DNA of 13,392 nt from an uncultured Clostridia bacterium (GCA_934249265.1 CAKQKQ010000052.1:1-13392), one strand, 5' to 3'; shown: positions 1 through 7,062, counted from the first letter of the stretch. Notes: generated from the sequence alone by a model not told the origin. Program-made: numbers and translations.

Positions 1-737
1 ACGAAATACAAACCTATTCCGATCGCTATCATAAGAAGAGATTGCGCTTGCGACGGCGAAAGACCCGCAATAAACGCGCCCCTGTCGTCACCTCTTAAAT
101 ACTCGATTAAAAATCTGAAAATACCGTAACAAACGAGGTACAAACTTAAGTTGTGTTGAAAATTCTTTTTCATGTAAAGATATAAGCATACCCCGAAAAG
201 AATAAACAAAAATGCCGCTTCGTAAAGTTGGGTCGGGTGAACGGGCGTGCCGTCATAACCGTAATACAACGAGTTTTTGGGGAAACTTACACCTAAAAAA
301 CTCGAAGTTTCTTTGCCGTAACAGCAACCCGCGAAAAAGCAACCTATTCTGCCGAAAGCATGCGCGATGAGTATGCAACACGGAAGTAGCGACAATATGT
401 CTGTAAGTCTTGCTTTATATCTTTTGCGCAAAAGGAAATAAACGCCGAGGAAAAACGCCGCACCGCCGATAAGTCCGCCGATGAACGTTATTCCGCCGTT
501 AAGCGAAAAGCCGCCCGCGGGGTTTTCGATATAGTTGTAAATTCCTTGATAAAGCGCGGCGGTGAAAAAGCCGAACATTATCGCGCCTATTCCGTCGTAA
601 AAAAGAAAATCGACGAATCTGCTTTCGATATTTTTCTTTTTGGTGAAAACAAACAATACGATAAAGCAACATAAAATGCCTATCGCTATCATTACTCCGT
701 ACAAATGCACGTTTAAAAACAACGCTTTTGAATACAT
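1..737 (-). CDS. Lgt-family prolipoprotein diacylglyceryl transferase-like protein (3' end outside window)
   Basis: An open frame of 245 codons starts at ATG 737 and runs off the left edge, so the C-terminus is missing. An AGAGG ribosome binding site lies about 7 bases upstream. Lgt moves a diacylglyceryl group from phosphatidylglycerol to the lipobox cysteine of prolipoproteins in the cytoplasmic membrane. The family is recognised from the multi-spanning hydrophobic profile, GGITFIGGLIGG (residues 81-92), HAFGRIGCFFAGCCYG (126-141), PVHPTQLYEA (165-174) and FRFLIEYLRGDDRG (207-220). The arginine of the GRIG motif (R130, E. coli R143) and the R/E/R cluster near 208-215 are kept. The histidine of the usual HGGLIG motif (E. 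coli H103) is isoleucine 86, and the asparagine after GRIG is cysteine. This fits the GCCYG-type Lgt relatives common in Clostridia and Bacteroidetes rather than canonical Lgt. Family membership is clear; the exact substrate is not. Confidence 0.85.
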   Translation of the reverse strand, partial: MYSKALFLNVHLYGVMIAIGILCCFIVLFVFTKKKNIESRFVDFLFYDGIGAIMFGFFTAALYQGIYNYIENPAGGFSLNGGITFIGGLIGGAAFFLGVYFLLRKRYKARLTDILSLLPCCILIAHAFGRIGCFFAGCCYGKETSSFLGVSFPKNSLYYGYDGTPVHPTQLYEAAFLFILFGVCLYLYMKKNFQHNLSLYLVCYGIFRFLIEYLRGDDRGAFIAGLSPSQAQSLLMIAIGIGLYF

Positions 738-921
738 ATTTACCTCTTTAACGGCACAGCCGTAAATGTTTTATAAACTGTTTTAAGTATATTTGCCGCA
801 ATTTAATTGTGGTTTTACATGAAAAAATTGTAGTTTTACACAAAAAATCGGCTTTGATAATCTCCATTTTTGGCAAAGCAAAGCAAAATACCGCCGCAAA
901 CGAGATTTAAACTTCTTATAC

Positions 922-950
922 ATTATACCATTTATATAAATAAATTACAA
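922..950 (-). promoter_or_regulatory. Sigma-A type promoter for the Lgt-family gene
   Basis: Read on the minus strand: -35 TTGTAA (945-950), a 17-base spacer, and -10 TATAAT (922-927) preceded by TGG, which makes an extended -10. Transcription would start near 915 and give a leader of about 175 nt before ATG 737. Within the leader a short motif, TTGTGGTTTTACA / TTGTAGTTTTACA on the plus strand, occurs twice around 807-841. I see no known riboswitch there. Confidence 0.6.
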
Positions 951-1063
951 GAAATTTATTAAAAATGCGTATGAAAATTTGCCGTATACGCCGCTTATTG
1001 CGCAATTTATAAAATCGACCTACAAAAAACGACTTTATTTTTATCTAAAACAAAGCGTTTTAT

Positions 1064-1131
1064 CGTTTTTTAATCGGTAACTTTTTATTCGGCGAATCCT
1101 TTATTTGGCAAATCTTTTTAATCGGCAAACC
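1064..1131. repeat. Degenerate 16-18 bp tandem repeat, about 4 copies
   Basis: Four consecutive units resemble TTTTTAATCGGCAAATC: TTTTTTAATCGGTAAC, TTTTTATTCGGCGAATC, CTTTATTTGGCAAATC and TTTTTAATCGGCAAAC. The copies differ from each other by a few bases, so the tandem is old or fast-drifting. Its function is unknown. Confidence 0.5.
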
Positions 1132-1246
1132 GCAAGCCGCTCCAACGAATTTCAAAAATATAAACCACTCTTCAACTCTTTTTGTTATCAAACCGCAAGC
1201 CGCCACCATATTAAATTTGCATGTGTTGCAGAAAAACTATATTACC

Positions 1247-1357
1247 CCACGCGACAAAAACACATAAAAATAGTAGAAACAAAACTCCACACAAAACACT
1301 TAAAAAAGTAGAAACATAACCATGCGCCAAAATCACATAAAAAAGTAGAAACAAAAT
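1247..1357. repeat. Three-copy tandem repeat, about 36 bp period
   Basis: Each unit ends in AAAAAGTAGAAACAAAA or a near copy; the GTAGAAAC cores lie at 1273, 1308 and 1345. The first half of each unit (CCACGCGACAAAA, TCCACACAAAA, CCATGCGCCAAAA) also matches. It sits directly before the hairpin array. The whole unit is repeated with no unique spacer, so this is a tandem repeat and not a CRISPR array. Confidence 0.65.
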
Positions 1358-1394
1358 GAGTGATGTTCTTAGCGGAGAAATGATACATACTGCT

Positions 1395-1751
1395 AAATGC
1401 GAGCATCGCATTTGACTAGTCAAACACTCTATGGGTTAAGCCCAAACCCTTATTATGAGCATAGCGAATAACAAGGTTCTGCGAAGCAGGTTCTTATAAC
1501 AGCGGAAAGAGCAAACACGCAAGGTGTCTGCTCTTTCCGCTGTTGGTTTAATGAAATCGTTGCATAGCAACGATGAAATCTTTACTTCGTTCAGATGAAA
1601 TCCAAGGTCAAGCCTTGGATGAAATCAAACCCGTCTAACTTCATCCCTGCAAAGCAGGATTTCACCGCGATAGCGATTTCATCCACCATAGGTGGATTTC
1701 ACCCGTGAAATACAGATTTGACTGCGTGATACTCCGTTAAGAGTATCACGC
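1395..1751. repeat. Array of short hairpins joined by GATGAAATC / GATTTCATC linkers
   Basis: About ten small stem-loops are packed into 357 bp. Clear ones are 1395-1413 (8-bp stem), 1411-1424 (perfect 14-bp palindrome), 1498-1544 (16-bp perfect stem with a further inner stem), 1556-1574 (8 bp), 1600-1620 (8 bp), 1646-1658 (5 bp), 1681-1697 (7 bp), 1697-1710 (6 bp) and 1724-1751 (10 bp). Stem sequences differ, but the linkers are conserved: ATGAAATC follows or precedes stems at 1551, 1573, 1595 and 1619, and from about 1658 the linker flips to GATTTCA(TC) at 1658, 1675 and 1695. The whole block is therefore itself inverted about a centre near 1630. The rightmost hairpin ends 30 bases past the UPF0210 stop codon and may also serve as the operon's transcript end, though no U-tract follows it on the minus strand. 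Function unknown. Confidence 0.75.
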
Positions 1752-1780
1752 TAATCGCCGCCGCAATTTTTTTTATTAAA

Positions 1781-3136
1781 TCAGTTTTTGTTGCCGTGAA
1801 TCGGCGCGGGGATTTTACCGCCCCTCGAAATAAACTTTTCCGAAGAAAAACCGTTTACTTTCATTATAGGCGCACTGCCCAAAAGTCCGCCGAATTCAAC
1901 CACGTCGCCCACGGTTTTGTTTGGCACGGGGATAATTCTCACGGCGGTGGTCTTGTTGTTTACCATACCTATAGCCGCCTCGTCCGCAATTATAGCCGAA
2001 ATCGTAGCAGCCGAAGTGTCCCCCGGGACGGCAACCATATCTATACCGACGCTACACACCGCAGTCATCGCTTCGAGTTTGTTCAAAGTCAAACTGCCGC
2101 ACTTTACGCCGTTAATCATTCCGTCGTCTTCACTTACGGGAATAAACGCACCCGAAAGTCCGCCTACCCTTGAAGACGCCATAATTCCGCCTTTTTTCAC
2201 CGAGTCGTTTAATATAGCGAGGCACGCCGTTGTGCCGTGAGTGCCTACTTTTTCAAGACCCATTTCTTCGAGAATACTGCCCACGCTGTCGCCGACAACG
2301 GGCGTCGGTGCTAACGACAAATCGACTATGCCGAATTCCGCATTTAACCTTTTCGACGCTTCTTTAGCGATAAGTTGACCCACCCTCGTGATTTTGAAAG
2401 CGGTCTTTTTAATTATTTCGGCAACTTCGGAAATATCCGCTTCGGGATGTTCCTTAAGTGCTTTATAAACTACGCCCGGACCGGAAACGCCCACGTTTAT
2501 AACTCTGCCGCCCTCGCCAACGCCGTGGAATGCGCCCGCCATAAACGGGTTGTCCTCGACAGCATTGCAAAACGCAACGAATTTAGCGCAACCGAAACCG
2601 TCTCTGTCCTTTGTCAAATCGGCGGCTTGTTTTATTATTTCTCCCACAAGTTTTACCGCGTCCATATTTATGCCCGCCCTCGTCGAGCCGACGTTTACGG
2701 ACGAACAAAGTATATCCGTTTCGGCAAGCACTTGCGGAATGGATTTTATAAATCTTTCTTCATATTCGGTCATGCCTTTTTGTACGAGCGCGGTATAACC
2801 GCCGACGAAATCTACGCCGACTTCCTTTCCCGCCTTGTCTATCGCCTTGGCAATTTCGACTTCGCCGCCGCAAAAAGGCGCACTGATCAAACTTACGGGA
2901 GTGACCGATAATCTTTTGTTGACGATAGGCACGCCGTACTCTAACGACAAATTGTTTGCGGTGGAAACGAGGTCTTTCGCACTTTTGCAGATGTAATCGT
3001 ACACCGCTTGCGCCGTTTCTTTTGCCGTACCCCTGATGCACGGAAAAAGAGAGAGACCCATAGTGACCGTCCTTACGTCGAAATGGTCTTTGGTGACCAT
3101 GTTTACACTTTCTAAAACGTCAATGCTGTTTATCAT
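1781..3136 (-). CDS. UPF0210 / DUF711 family protein (named 'PFL family')
   Basis: 451 residues, the usual full length for this family. It is recognised from its start (MINSIDVLESVNMV), the TVTMGLSLFPCIRG segment (24-37) and the C-terminal RGGKIPAPIHG. The family is widespread in Firmicutes and archaea and was grouped with pyruvate formate-lyase by fold; its reaction is not established. No glycyl-radical motif is present near the C-terminus, so it should not be read as an active pyruvate formate-lyase. It lies 3 bases downstream of the ACT-domain gene and has no convincing ribosome binding site of its own, which suggests translation coupled to the upstream stop codon. Pairing of these two genes is conserved in other Firmicutes, for example streptococci, and implies that they act together. 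Membership is secure; function is unknown. Confidence 0.9.
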   Translation of the reverse strand: MINSIDVLESVNMVTKDHFDVRTVTMGLSLFPCIRGTAKETAQAVYDYICKSAKDLVSTANNLSLEYGVPIVNKRLSVTPVSLISAPFCGGEVEIAKAIDKAGKEVGVDFVGGYTALVQKGMTEYEERFIKSIPQVLAETDILCSSVNVGSTRAGINMDAVKLVGEIIKQAADLTKDRDGFGCAKFVAFCNAVEDNPFMAGAFHGVGEGGRVINVGVSGPGVVYKALKEHPEADISEVAEIIKKTAFKITRVGQLIAKEASKRLNAEFGIVDLSLAPTPVVGDSVGSILEEMGLEKVGTHGTTACLAILNDSVKKGGIMASSRVGGLSGAFIPVSEDDGMINGVKCGSLTLNKLEAMTAVCSVGIDMVAVPGDTSAATISAIIADEAAIGMVNNKTTAVRIIPVPNKTVGDVVEFGGLLGSAPIMKVNGFSSEKFISRGGKIPAPIHGNKN

Positions 3137-3139
3137 AAA

Positions 3140-3409
3140 TCAAACGGTATACATGGCGTTGTAAATATCTTCGTGCTTTAAATAGATTTCAACGCCTATC
3201 TCCTTTCCTACTGTATTGAATTTTTGCACGAGCCCGTCAAGCGGCGTCTTGCTTTTACTTATGTCAACGACCATTATCATTGTAAAATTGCCTTGTATAA
3301 CGGTTTGACTTATGTCTTCTATGTTTACGTTTTCTTCTGCAAGCAACGCGCTTACTTTTGCGATTATTCCGGGTTTGTCTTTGCCTATTACCGTCAAAAT
3401 TGCCTTCAT
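3140..3409 (-). CDS. ACT domain protein, UPF0237 family
   Basis: 89 residues making one stand-alone ACT domain. The N-terminus reads MKAILTVIGKDKPGIIAKVS, with the GKDKPGI loop typical of the family, followed by LAEENVNIEDISQTV and the second half of the beta-alpha-beta fold. ACT domains usually bind amino acids or other small ligands and regulate a partner enzyme; the ligand here is not known. A strong ribosome binding site (AAGGAG, 6 bases before ATG 3409) fixes the start. The gene lies 134 bases downstream of fhs and directly before the UPF0210 gene, its conserved partner. No convincing terminator separates it from fhs, so all three are probably co-transcribed. Inference: it senses a metabolite for the UPF0210 protein. 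Confidence 0.9.
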   Translation of the reverse strand: MKAILTVIGKDKPGIIAKVSALLAEENVNIEDISQTVIQGNFTMIMVVDISKSKTPLDGLVQKFNTVGKEIGVEIYLKHEDIYNAMYTV

Positions 3410-3543
3410 TTGTCGCTCCTTTATTAAAATTAATCTTTTGCCTTTAATGTTTTTGTTTTTTTATCAAGTTTTATCGAGCCGTCTTTTTTTCGAGCCGTTT
3501 TTAGCCGAAAACCGATTAACAACTCGGTTGCGTTTCGGTTGTC
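3410..3543 (-). other. fhs-to-ACT intergenic spacer within the probable operon
   Basis: Read on the minus strand, the 134-base spacer holds a weak inverted repeat (AACCGA ... TCGGTT), a doubled GACGGCTCGA-like motif and runs of A, then the AAGGAG site of the ACT gene. No hairpin with a following U-tract is clear, so I favour readthrough from fhs. Confidence 0.4.
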
Positions 3544-5217
3544 TTAAAAAAGACCCGTGATTTTTCCGTCTTCGTCAACGTCTATCTTTTCCGCCGCGGG
3601 AACTTTAGGCAATCCGGGCATCGTCATAATGTTGCCCGTAAGCACCACTATAAAGCCCGCGCCCGCCGAAACTTTTACGTTTTTAACCGTCACTTTAAAG
3701 CCCGTCGGCGCGCCGAGTTTGGTCGCGTCGTCCGAAAAACTGTACTGCGTTTTCGCCATACACACGGGCAATTTGTCATACCCGAGCGCGGTGAGTTTTT
3801 GAATTTCTTTGCTCGCCTCGGGACTGACGATTATGCCGTCTCCGCCGTAAATGCGACGTACGATTGCTGTAATCTTGTCCTCTATACTGCCGTCGAGCGA
3901 GTAAGAATACTCGAAAGCGTTGTCTTTTTCGGTGAGCGAAACGACCTCTTTCGCAAGTTCGATACCACCGTTGCCGCCGTCTGCCCAAACGGTTGAAAGC
4001 ACGGTGTTTACGCCCAACTTTTTACATTTTTCTATTACGAGATTTACTTCCGCGTCGGTATCGGTCGGGAAACGGTTGACAGCCACCACGCAAGGAAGTT
4101 TGTATACGTTTACAATATTAGACACGTGTCTCAACAAATTGGGTAGACCCTTTTCAAGCGCGTCTAAATTTTCGGTTGCGAGGTCGGTTTTTGCCGCGCC
4201 GCCGTGCATTTTAAGTGCCCTAACGGTCGCCACCACGACCACCGCCGAGGGTTTAAGTCCCGCCATCCTACACTTTATATCGAGGAATTTTTCCGCGCCG
4301 AGGTCTGCGCCGAAACCCGCCTCGGTAATACAATAATCGCCGAGTTTCATCGCCATTTTAGTCGCAATAACCGAGTTGCAACCGTGCGCAATGTTTGCAA
4401 AAGGTCCACCGTGAACTATTGCGGGCGTTCCTTCGAGCGTTTGCACGAGATTCGGTTTTAACGCGTCTTTAAGCAATGCCGTCATCGCGCCGACCGCTTT
4501 TAAATCGCCGGCAGTCACGGGCTTGTCGTCGTAAGTATAAGCAACGACTATTTTAGAAAGCCTTTCTTTTAAATCGGTAATCGAACTTGCAAGACAGAAA
4601 ATAGCCATAATTTCCGAAGCGACAGTGATGTCGAAACCGTCTTCTCTCGGCACGCCGTTTGCCTTTCCGCCGAGTCCGTCAACGATAAAACGCAACTGTC
4701 TGTCGTTCATATCTACGCAACGCTTCCACACGATTTTTCTAACGTCGATACCGAGCGAATTGCCTTGTTGAATATGGTTGTCGAGCATAGCCGCAAGCAA
4801 ATTGTTGGCCGCGCCGATAGCGTGAAAATCGCCCGTAAAATGAAGATTTATGTCTTCCATAGGCACGACTTGAGCATAACCGCCGCCCGCCGCGCCGCCT
4901 TTTACGCCGAATACAGGACCTAACGACGGCTCTCTTAAAGCGACAACCACGTTTTTGCCTATTTTTTTAAGTCCGTCGGCAAGACCTATAGTGGTGGTCG
5001 TTTTACCCTCTCCCGCGGGGGTGGGCGTAATCGCCGTGACAAGCACAAGTTTTCCGTCCTCGTTTTTGCTGTCTTTAAGCAAAGATAAATCTATTTTTGC
5101 CTTATAATTTCCGTATTGCTCGATATAGCGGTCGTCTATGCCCGCCGTTTTCGCTATTTCCGAAATGTGTTTCATTTTGCATTTTTGCGCAATTTCTATA
5201 TCTGTCAAGTATGCCAT
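3544..5217 (-). CDS. fhs: Formate-tetrahydrofolate ligase (10-formyl-THF synthetase)
   Basis: 557 residues, the normal length for this enzyme, which joins formate to tetrahydrofolate using ATP in the cytoplasm. It feeds purine synthesis and, in acetogens, the Wood-Ljungdahl methyl branch. Diagnostic segments are the phosphate-binding loop TPTPAGEGKTTTT (64-76), REPSLGPVFGVKGGAAGGGY (95-114) and EDINLHFTGDFHAIGAANNL (121-140). The frame stays open another 25 codons upstream to 5292, but a strong GAGGAGG site 8 bases before ATG 5217 and the family-typical start MAYLTDIEIAQ place the true start at 5217. It is the first gene of a likely three-gene operon with the ACT and UPF0210 genes. No other folate or acetyl-CoA pathway genes lie in the window, so acetogenesis cannot be inferred. 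Confidence 0.97.
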   Translation of the reverse strand: MAYLTDIEIAQKCKMKHISEIAKTAGIDDRYIEQYGNYKAKIDLSLLKDSKNEDGKLVLVTAITPTPAGEGKTTTTIGLADGLKKIGKNVVVALREPSLGPVFGVKGGAAGGGYAQVVPMEDINLHFTGDFHAIGAANNLLAAMLDNHIQQGNSLGIDVRKIVWKRCVDMNDRQLRFIVDGLGGKANGVPREDGFDITVASEIMAIFCLASSITDLKERLSKIVVAYTYDDKPVTAGDLKAVGAMTALLKDALKPNLVQTLEGTPAIVHGGPFANIAHGCNSVIATKMAMKLGDYCITEAGFGADLGAEKFLDIKCRMAGLKPSAVVVVATVRALKMHGGAAKTDLATENLDALEKGLPNLLRHVSNIVNVYKLPCVVAVNRFPTDTDAEVNLVIEKCKKLGVNTVLSTVWADGGNGGIELAKEVVSLTEKDNAFEYSYSLDGSIEDKITAIVRRIYGGDGIIVSPEASKEIQKLTALGYDKLPVCMAKTQYSFSDDATKLGAPTGFKVTVKNVKVSAGAGFIVVLTGNIMTMPGLPKVPAAEKIDVDEDGKITGLF

Positions 5218-5303
5218 TTTTAAGTCCTCCTCATATAATTTATTCGCATAATTCACTTGTGTTTTGCCCGAATATTTTGCGTTGTCGAACAAAAGATTTT
5301 ATC

Positions 5304-5346
5304 GAGACTATTTGTTTTTCGTGGTTGAGACTATTTGTTTTGTCTC
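5304..5346 (-). promoter_or_regulatory. Repeat and hairpin in the fhs leader
   Basis: Plus-strand GAGACTATTTGTTTT occurs twice, at 5304-5318 and 5327-5341, 23 bases apart (about two helical turns). The second copy is followed by GTCTC (5342-5346), giving an inverted GAGAC/GTCTC pair around a 10-base loop. It lies between the promoter and the ribosome binding site of fhs. It could be an operator pair or an RNA structure; it does not match the tetrahydrofolate riboswitch as I know it. Confidence 0.35.
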
Positions 5347-5429
5347 ATAGAACCGACTTATTTCGCCAGAACCAAACAAAATTTTTTACTGCTCAAATAA
5401 CCGTAAAAATTTAATAGTAATTGAAAATA

Positions 5430-5459
5430 ATTATATAACGGAAAACGGAATGTTGTCAA
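5430..5459 (-). promoter_or_regulatory. Sigma-A promoter of the fhs operon
   Basis: On the minus strand: perfect -35 TTGACA (5454-5459), an 18-base spacer, and perfect -10 TATAAT (5430-5435). The start site would be near 5423, giving a leader of about 205 nt before ATG 5217, long enough to carry regulation. Confidence 0.8.
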
Positions 5460-5602
5460 TAGTTTGTTGTATCAAACAAGTCTCATATATGCTCGCCGTG
5501 TCCGCTCTATTCAAATATTTTCACCCCTATATTAATTTGTTTTGAACGCTTTTTGCGTAGTATTCCTCTTAAAATATGGTTGTTTTGGGTCGATAATGGT
5601 CA

Positions 5603-5629
5603 ATTTTACGCAATACGTATGCCGTAAAC
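5603..5629. repeat. 27-bp dispersed repeat, copy 1
   Basis: Identical over 27 bases to 7439-7465. The central 22 bases, from TTACG to CGTAA, form an imperfect palindrome (18 of 22 positions) around a perfect ATACGTAT core. Read on the minus strand it encodes FTAYVLRKI in a frame that closes at 5569-5571. Confidence 0.7.
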
Positions 5630-5734
5630 GCGACAAAATATATAAAAATCACCCCACGACCGACCGATTAAATTTACATAACAAAAAGAGAAAACACAAC
5701 TATGTCACAAGCATATTTGCAAGTCACACCGATT

Positions 5735-5844
5735 AAAAAATATATATTCACGCCAAGGCTTTTAAAAAATAAAAAAATATATATTCACGCCAAGACGTAT
5801 GAAAAATAAAAAGATTTACACTTATACCAAGGCTTTTGAAAAAT
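5735..5844. repeat. Three-copy 36-37 bp tandem repeat
   Basis: Units at 5735-5770, 5771-5807 and 5808-5844. Copies 1 and 2 share AAATATATATTCACGCCAAG; copy 3 diverges (ATTTACACTTATACCAAG) but keeps CCAAGGCTTTTGAAAAAT. All end in AAAAAT. It follows the GH43 terminator on the minus strand. No spacers, so not CRISPR. Confidence 0.7.
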
Positions 5845-5870
5845 AAAAAAGCGTGACGCAATATCACGCT
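5845..5870 (-). terminator. Intrinsic terminator of the first GH43 gene
   Basis: Minus-strand hairpin AGCGTGA / TCACGCT (5850-5856 with 5864-5870, 7-nt loop) followed by six U at 5845-5850. It begins 35 bases after the GH43 stop codon. Confidence 0.8.
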
Positions 5871-5904
5871 TGATTTATTATGTTTACTAAATTTATTTAT
5901 AAGT

Positions 5905-6810
5905 TTATTCGGGCTTGCCGAGCACGGGTACGTCGTTTACCCAAGTAATCTCTTGCACCCTTGAATCTGCGGAAGACCAGCCGTATTTTTCGTCTTCGTT
6001 GAAAGCGTGATATACCATGTAAGTTTTTCCGTCTTTATCGAAGAACGAACAGTGCCCGGGACCTTTTATGTCTTTAGTTTTTTCAAATTGACAAGTAGGC
6101 ACTTTTACCCAATTTGCGGCGTTTAAAATATCTCCGCCTTTAAAATCGAGTCTACCGAGACAATAATCGTTGCACCAACTGCCCGAAGCCGAATATATCA
6201 AGTAAATTTTGCCGTTTTTAGTCAAGAAAACAGGTCCTTCGTTTACGTAAGGTCTGCCGAGTGTGCCGTTTGCACCGTTGAGTTCCCACTCGAGAGTCGG
6301 CGTGGAAACAAGCACTCTTTTGGAAGAAATTGTAAACGGGTCGCTCATTTCGGCAATGTAAATGTTTTGCATAGTGTTGATATCGCCTTCCCAACCCGAC
6401 CAAGCGAAATACAATTTGCCGTCGTACTGCAAAACAGTGCCGTCGATCGCCCATTTGTCGGTGGAATCGGTAATTTTACCGCCCATTTTGTAAGGTACTT
6501 GCGGGTCTGCGCTGTCGTTATACAACACGTACATTCTGTGGTTTGCGTTGTCGCCGTCATCGCAAGCGACGTAAATATAACACTTGCCGTCGATAATATG
6601 CAATTCGGGTGCCCACAACTCTTCGCTATAACTTTTTCCCTTTTCGGGGGTATAAACGAAATGGTCGGCAACGGTTGCCAAATCTTCTATATTTTTCGCT
6701 TTGTTCACGCAAATGCCGCCACCGTGCGAATAACAATGGTAAAAATAACCGTCAAGATAAAAAATCCAAGGATCTCTCGTCCTACCTAAAGAATGGTCGA
6801 TTAATTTCAT
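5905..6810 (-). CDS. Glycoside hydrolase family 43 enzyme, cytoplasmic
   Basis: 301 residues forming a single five-bladed beta-propeller domain with no signal peptide, so it acts in the cytoplasm. GH43 enzymes are inverting hydrolases, mostly of arabinose- or xylose-containing glycans. The three acidic catalytic residues are in place: D13 in RTRDPWI (general base), D123 in KWAIDGTV (pKa modulator) and E191 in YVNEGPVF (general acid). H253 in GPGHCSF matches the conserved central histidine. WAPEL (66-70) is also typical. The start at 6810 follows an AAGGAAGG site. The gene stands alone with its own terminator. An exo-acting arabinanase or arabinofuranosidase is my best guess from overall pattern, but substrate cannot be read from sequence alone. 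Confidence 0.92.
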   Translation of the reverse strand: MKLIDHSLGRTRDPWIFYLDGYFYHCYSHGGGICVNKAKNIEDLATVADHFVYTPEKGKSYSEELWAPELHIIDGKCYIYVACDDGDNANHRMYVLYNDSADPQVPYKMGGKITDSTDKWAIDGTVLQYDGKLYFAWSGWEGDINTMQNIYIAEMSDPFTISSKRVLVSTPTLEWELNGANGTLGRPYVNEGPVFLTKNGKIYLIYSASGSWCNDYCLGRLDFKGGDILNAANWVKVPTCQFEKTKDIKGPGHCSFFDKDGKTYMVYHAFNEDEKYGWSSADSRVQEITWVNDVPVLGKPE

Positions 6811-6886
6811 ACTTTTCCTTCCTTTTGTAATATATTAATTGTCTGCGCCGTTCACCCTAAAACACTAACTAAAGCGGATATTTTAT

Positions 6887-6915
6887 AATATAAGAAATTG
6901 GAAACTTGCTTGCAA
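6887..6915 (-). promoter_or_regulatory. Possible promoter of the first GH43 gene
   Basis: Minus strand: -35 TTGCAA (6910-6915), 17-base spacer, -10 TATATT (6887-6892). The -35 lies inside the 43-bp repeat. The surroundings are so AT-rich that other -10 matches exist. Confidence 0.4.
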
Positions 6916-6940
6916 GGATTTACAATTTCGCATATTACAA
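6898..6940. repeat. Exact 43-bp direct repeat, copy 1
   Basis: Identical to 7063-7105, 165 bp away. It contains the small palindrome CTTGCTTGCAAG and then GATTTACAATTTCGCATATT. The bases before both copies also share ATAATATAAGA, so the original duplication was probably longer. Confidence 0.85.
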
Positions 6941-6949
6941 TTTGAGTTG

Positions 6950-7013
6950 CAATAAAAATTTTTATTTTTATTGCGGTTTGCGTAAGCAAACGTAAAATTT
7001 AGTGAAGATAAAT
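6950..7013. repeat. Hairpins between the two 43-bp repeats
   Basis: Three consecutive inverted repeats: GCAATAAAAA / TTTTTATTGC (10-bp stem), GTTTGC / GCAAAC (6 bp) and GTAAAATTTA / TAAATTTTAC (10 bp). Function unknown. Confidence 0.6.
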
Positions 7014-7062
7014 TTTACAAACGAAAATTATAATATAAGATAATACAAAATTCCTTTTCATT

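Larger units (their letters stand above)
738..1780. other. Gene-free region with tandem repeats and hairpin array
   Basis: About 1 kb between the Lgt-family gene and the end of the fhs operon. Two short frames (1105-1311 plus, 1211-1423 minus) lack ribosome binding sites, are low-complexity and overlap repeats, so they are not called. From left to right the region holds the Lgt leader and promoter, a degenerate 16-18 bp tandem repeat (1064-1131), a 14-base direct repeat AAACCGCAAGCCGC (1127-1140 and 1190-1203), a three-copy tandem repeat of about 36 bp (1247-1357) and a dense hairpin array (1395-1751). A 19-codon frame starting at ATG 1357 (MSDVLSGEMIHTAKCEHRI, then stop) opens directly into the array; nothing supports it as a gene. 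Confidence 0.7.
5461..5904. other. AT-rich spacer between the fhs promoter and the first GH43 gene
   Basis: 444 bases without a supported gene. A 64-codon plus-strand frame (5542-5736) has no ribosome binding site and no recognisable sequence. The region contains one copy of a 27-bp repeat (5603-5629) also found at 7439-7465, a three-copy repeat (5735-5844) and the GH43 terminator (5845-5870). Confidence 0.6.

Noticed and set aside
1105..1423. Two short frames (68 codons plus, 70 codons minus) in the gene-free region
   Set aside because: They overlap each other and the tandem repeats, have low-complexity composition and no ribosome binding site.
1395..1751. CRISPR array
   Set aside because: The conserved part is a 9-base linker between hairpins of varying size; there are no regular repeats, uniform spacers or cas genes.
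1781..3136. Reading the 'PFL family' protein as pyruvate formate-lyase
   Set aside because: No C-terminal glycyl-radical motif and no activase gene nearby; it is the UPF0210 family.
5218..5292. A 25-residue N-terminal extension of fhs starting at 5292
   Set aside because: The extension covers the strong GAGGAGG site; the family-typical N-terminus begins at ATG 5217.
5218..5423. Tetrahydrofolate riboswitch in the fhs leader
   Set aside because: The leader lacks the conserved core I would expect; only a direct repeat and a small hairpin are visible.
5735..5844. CRISPR-like repeats
   Set aside because: Whole 36-37 bp units repeat head to tail with no spacer.
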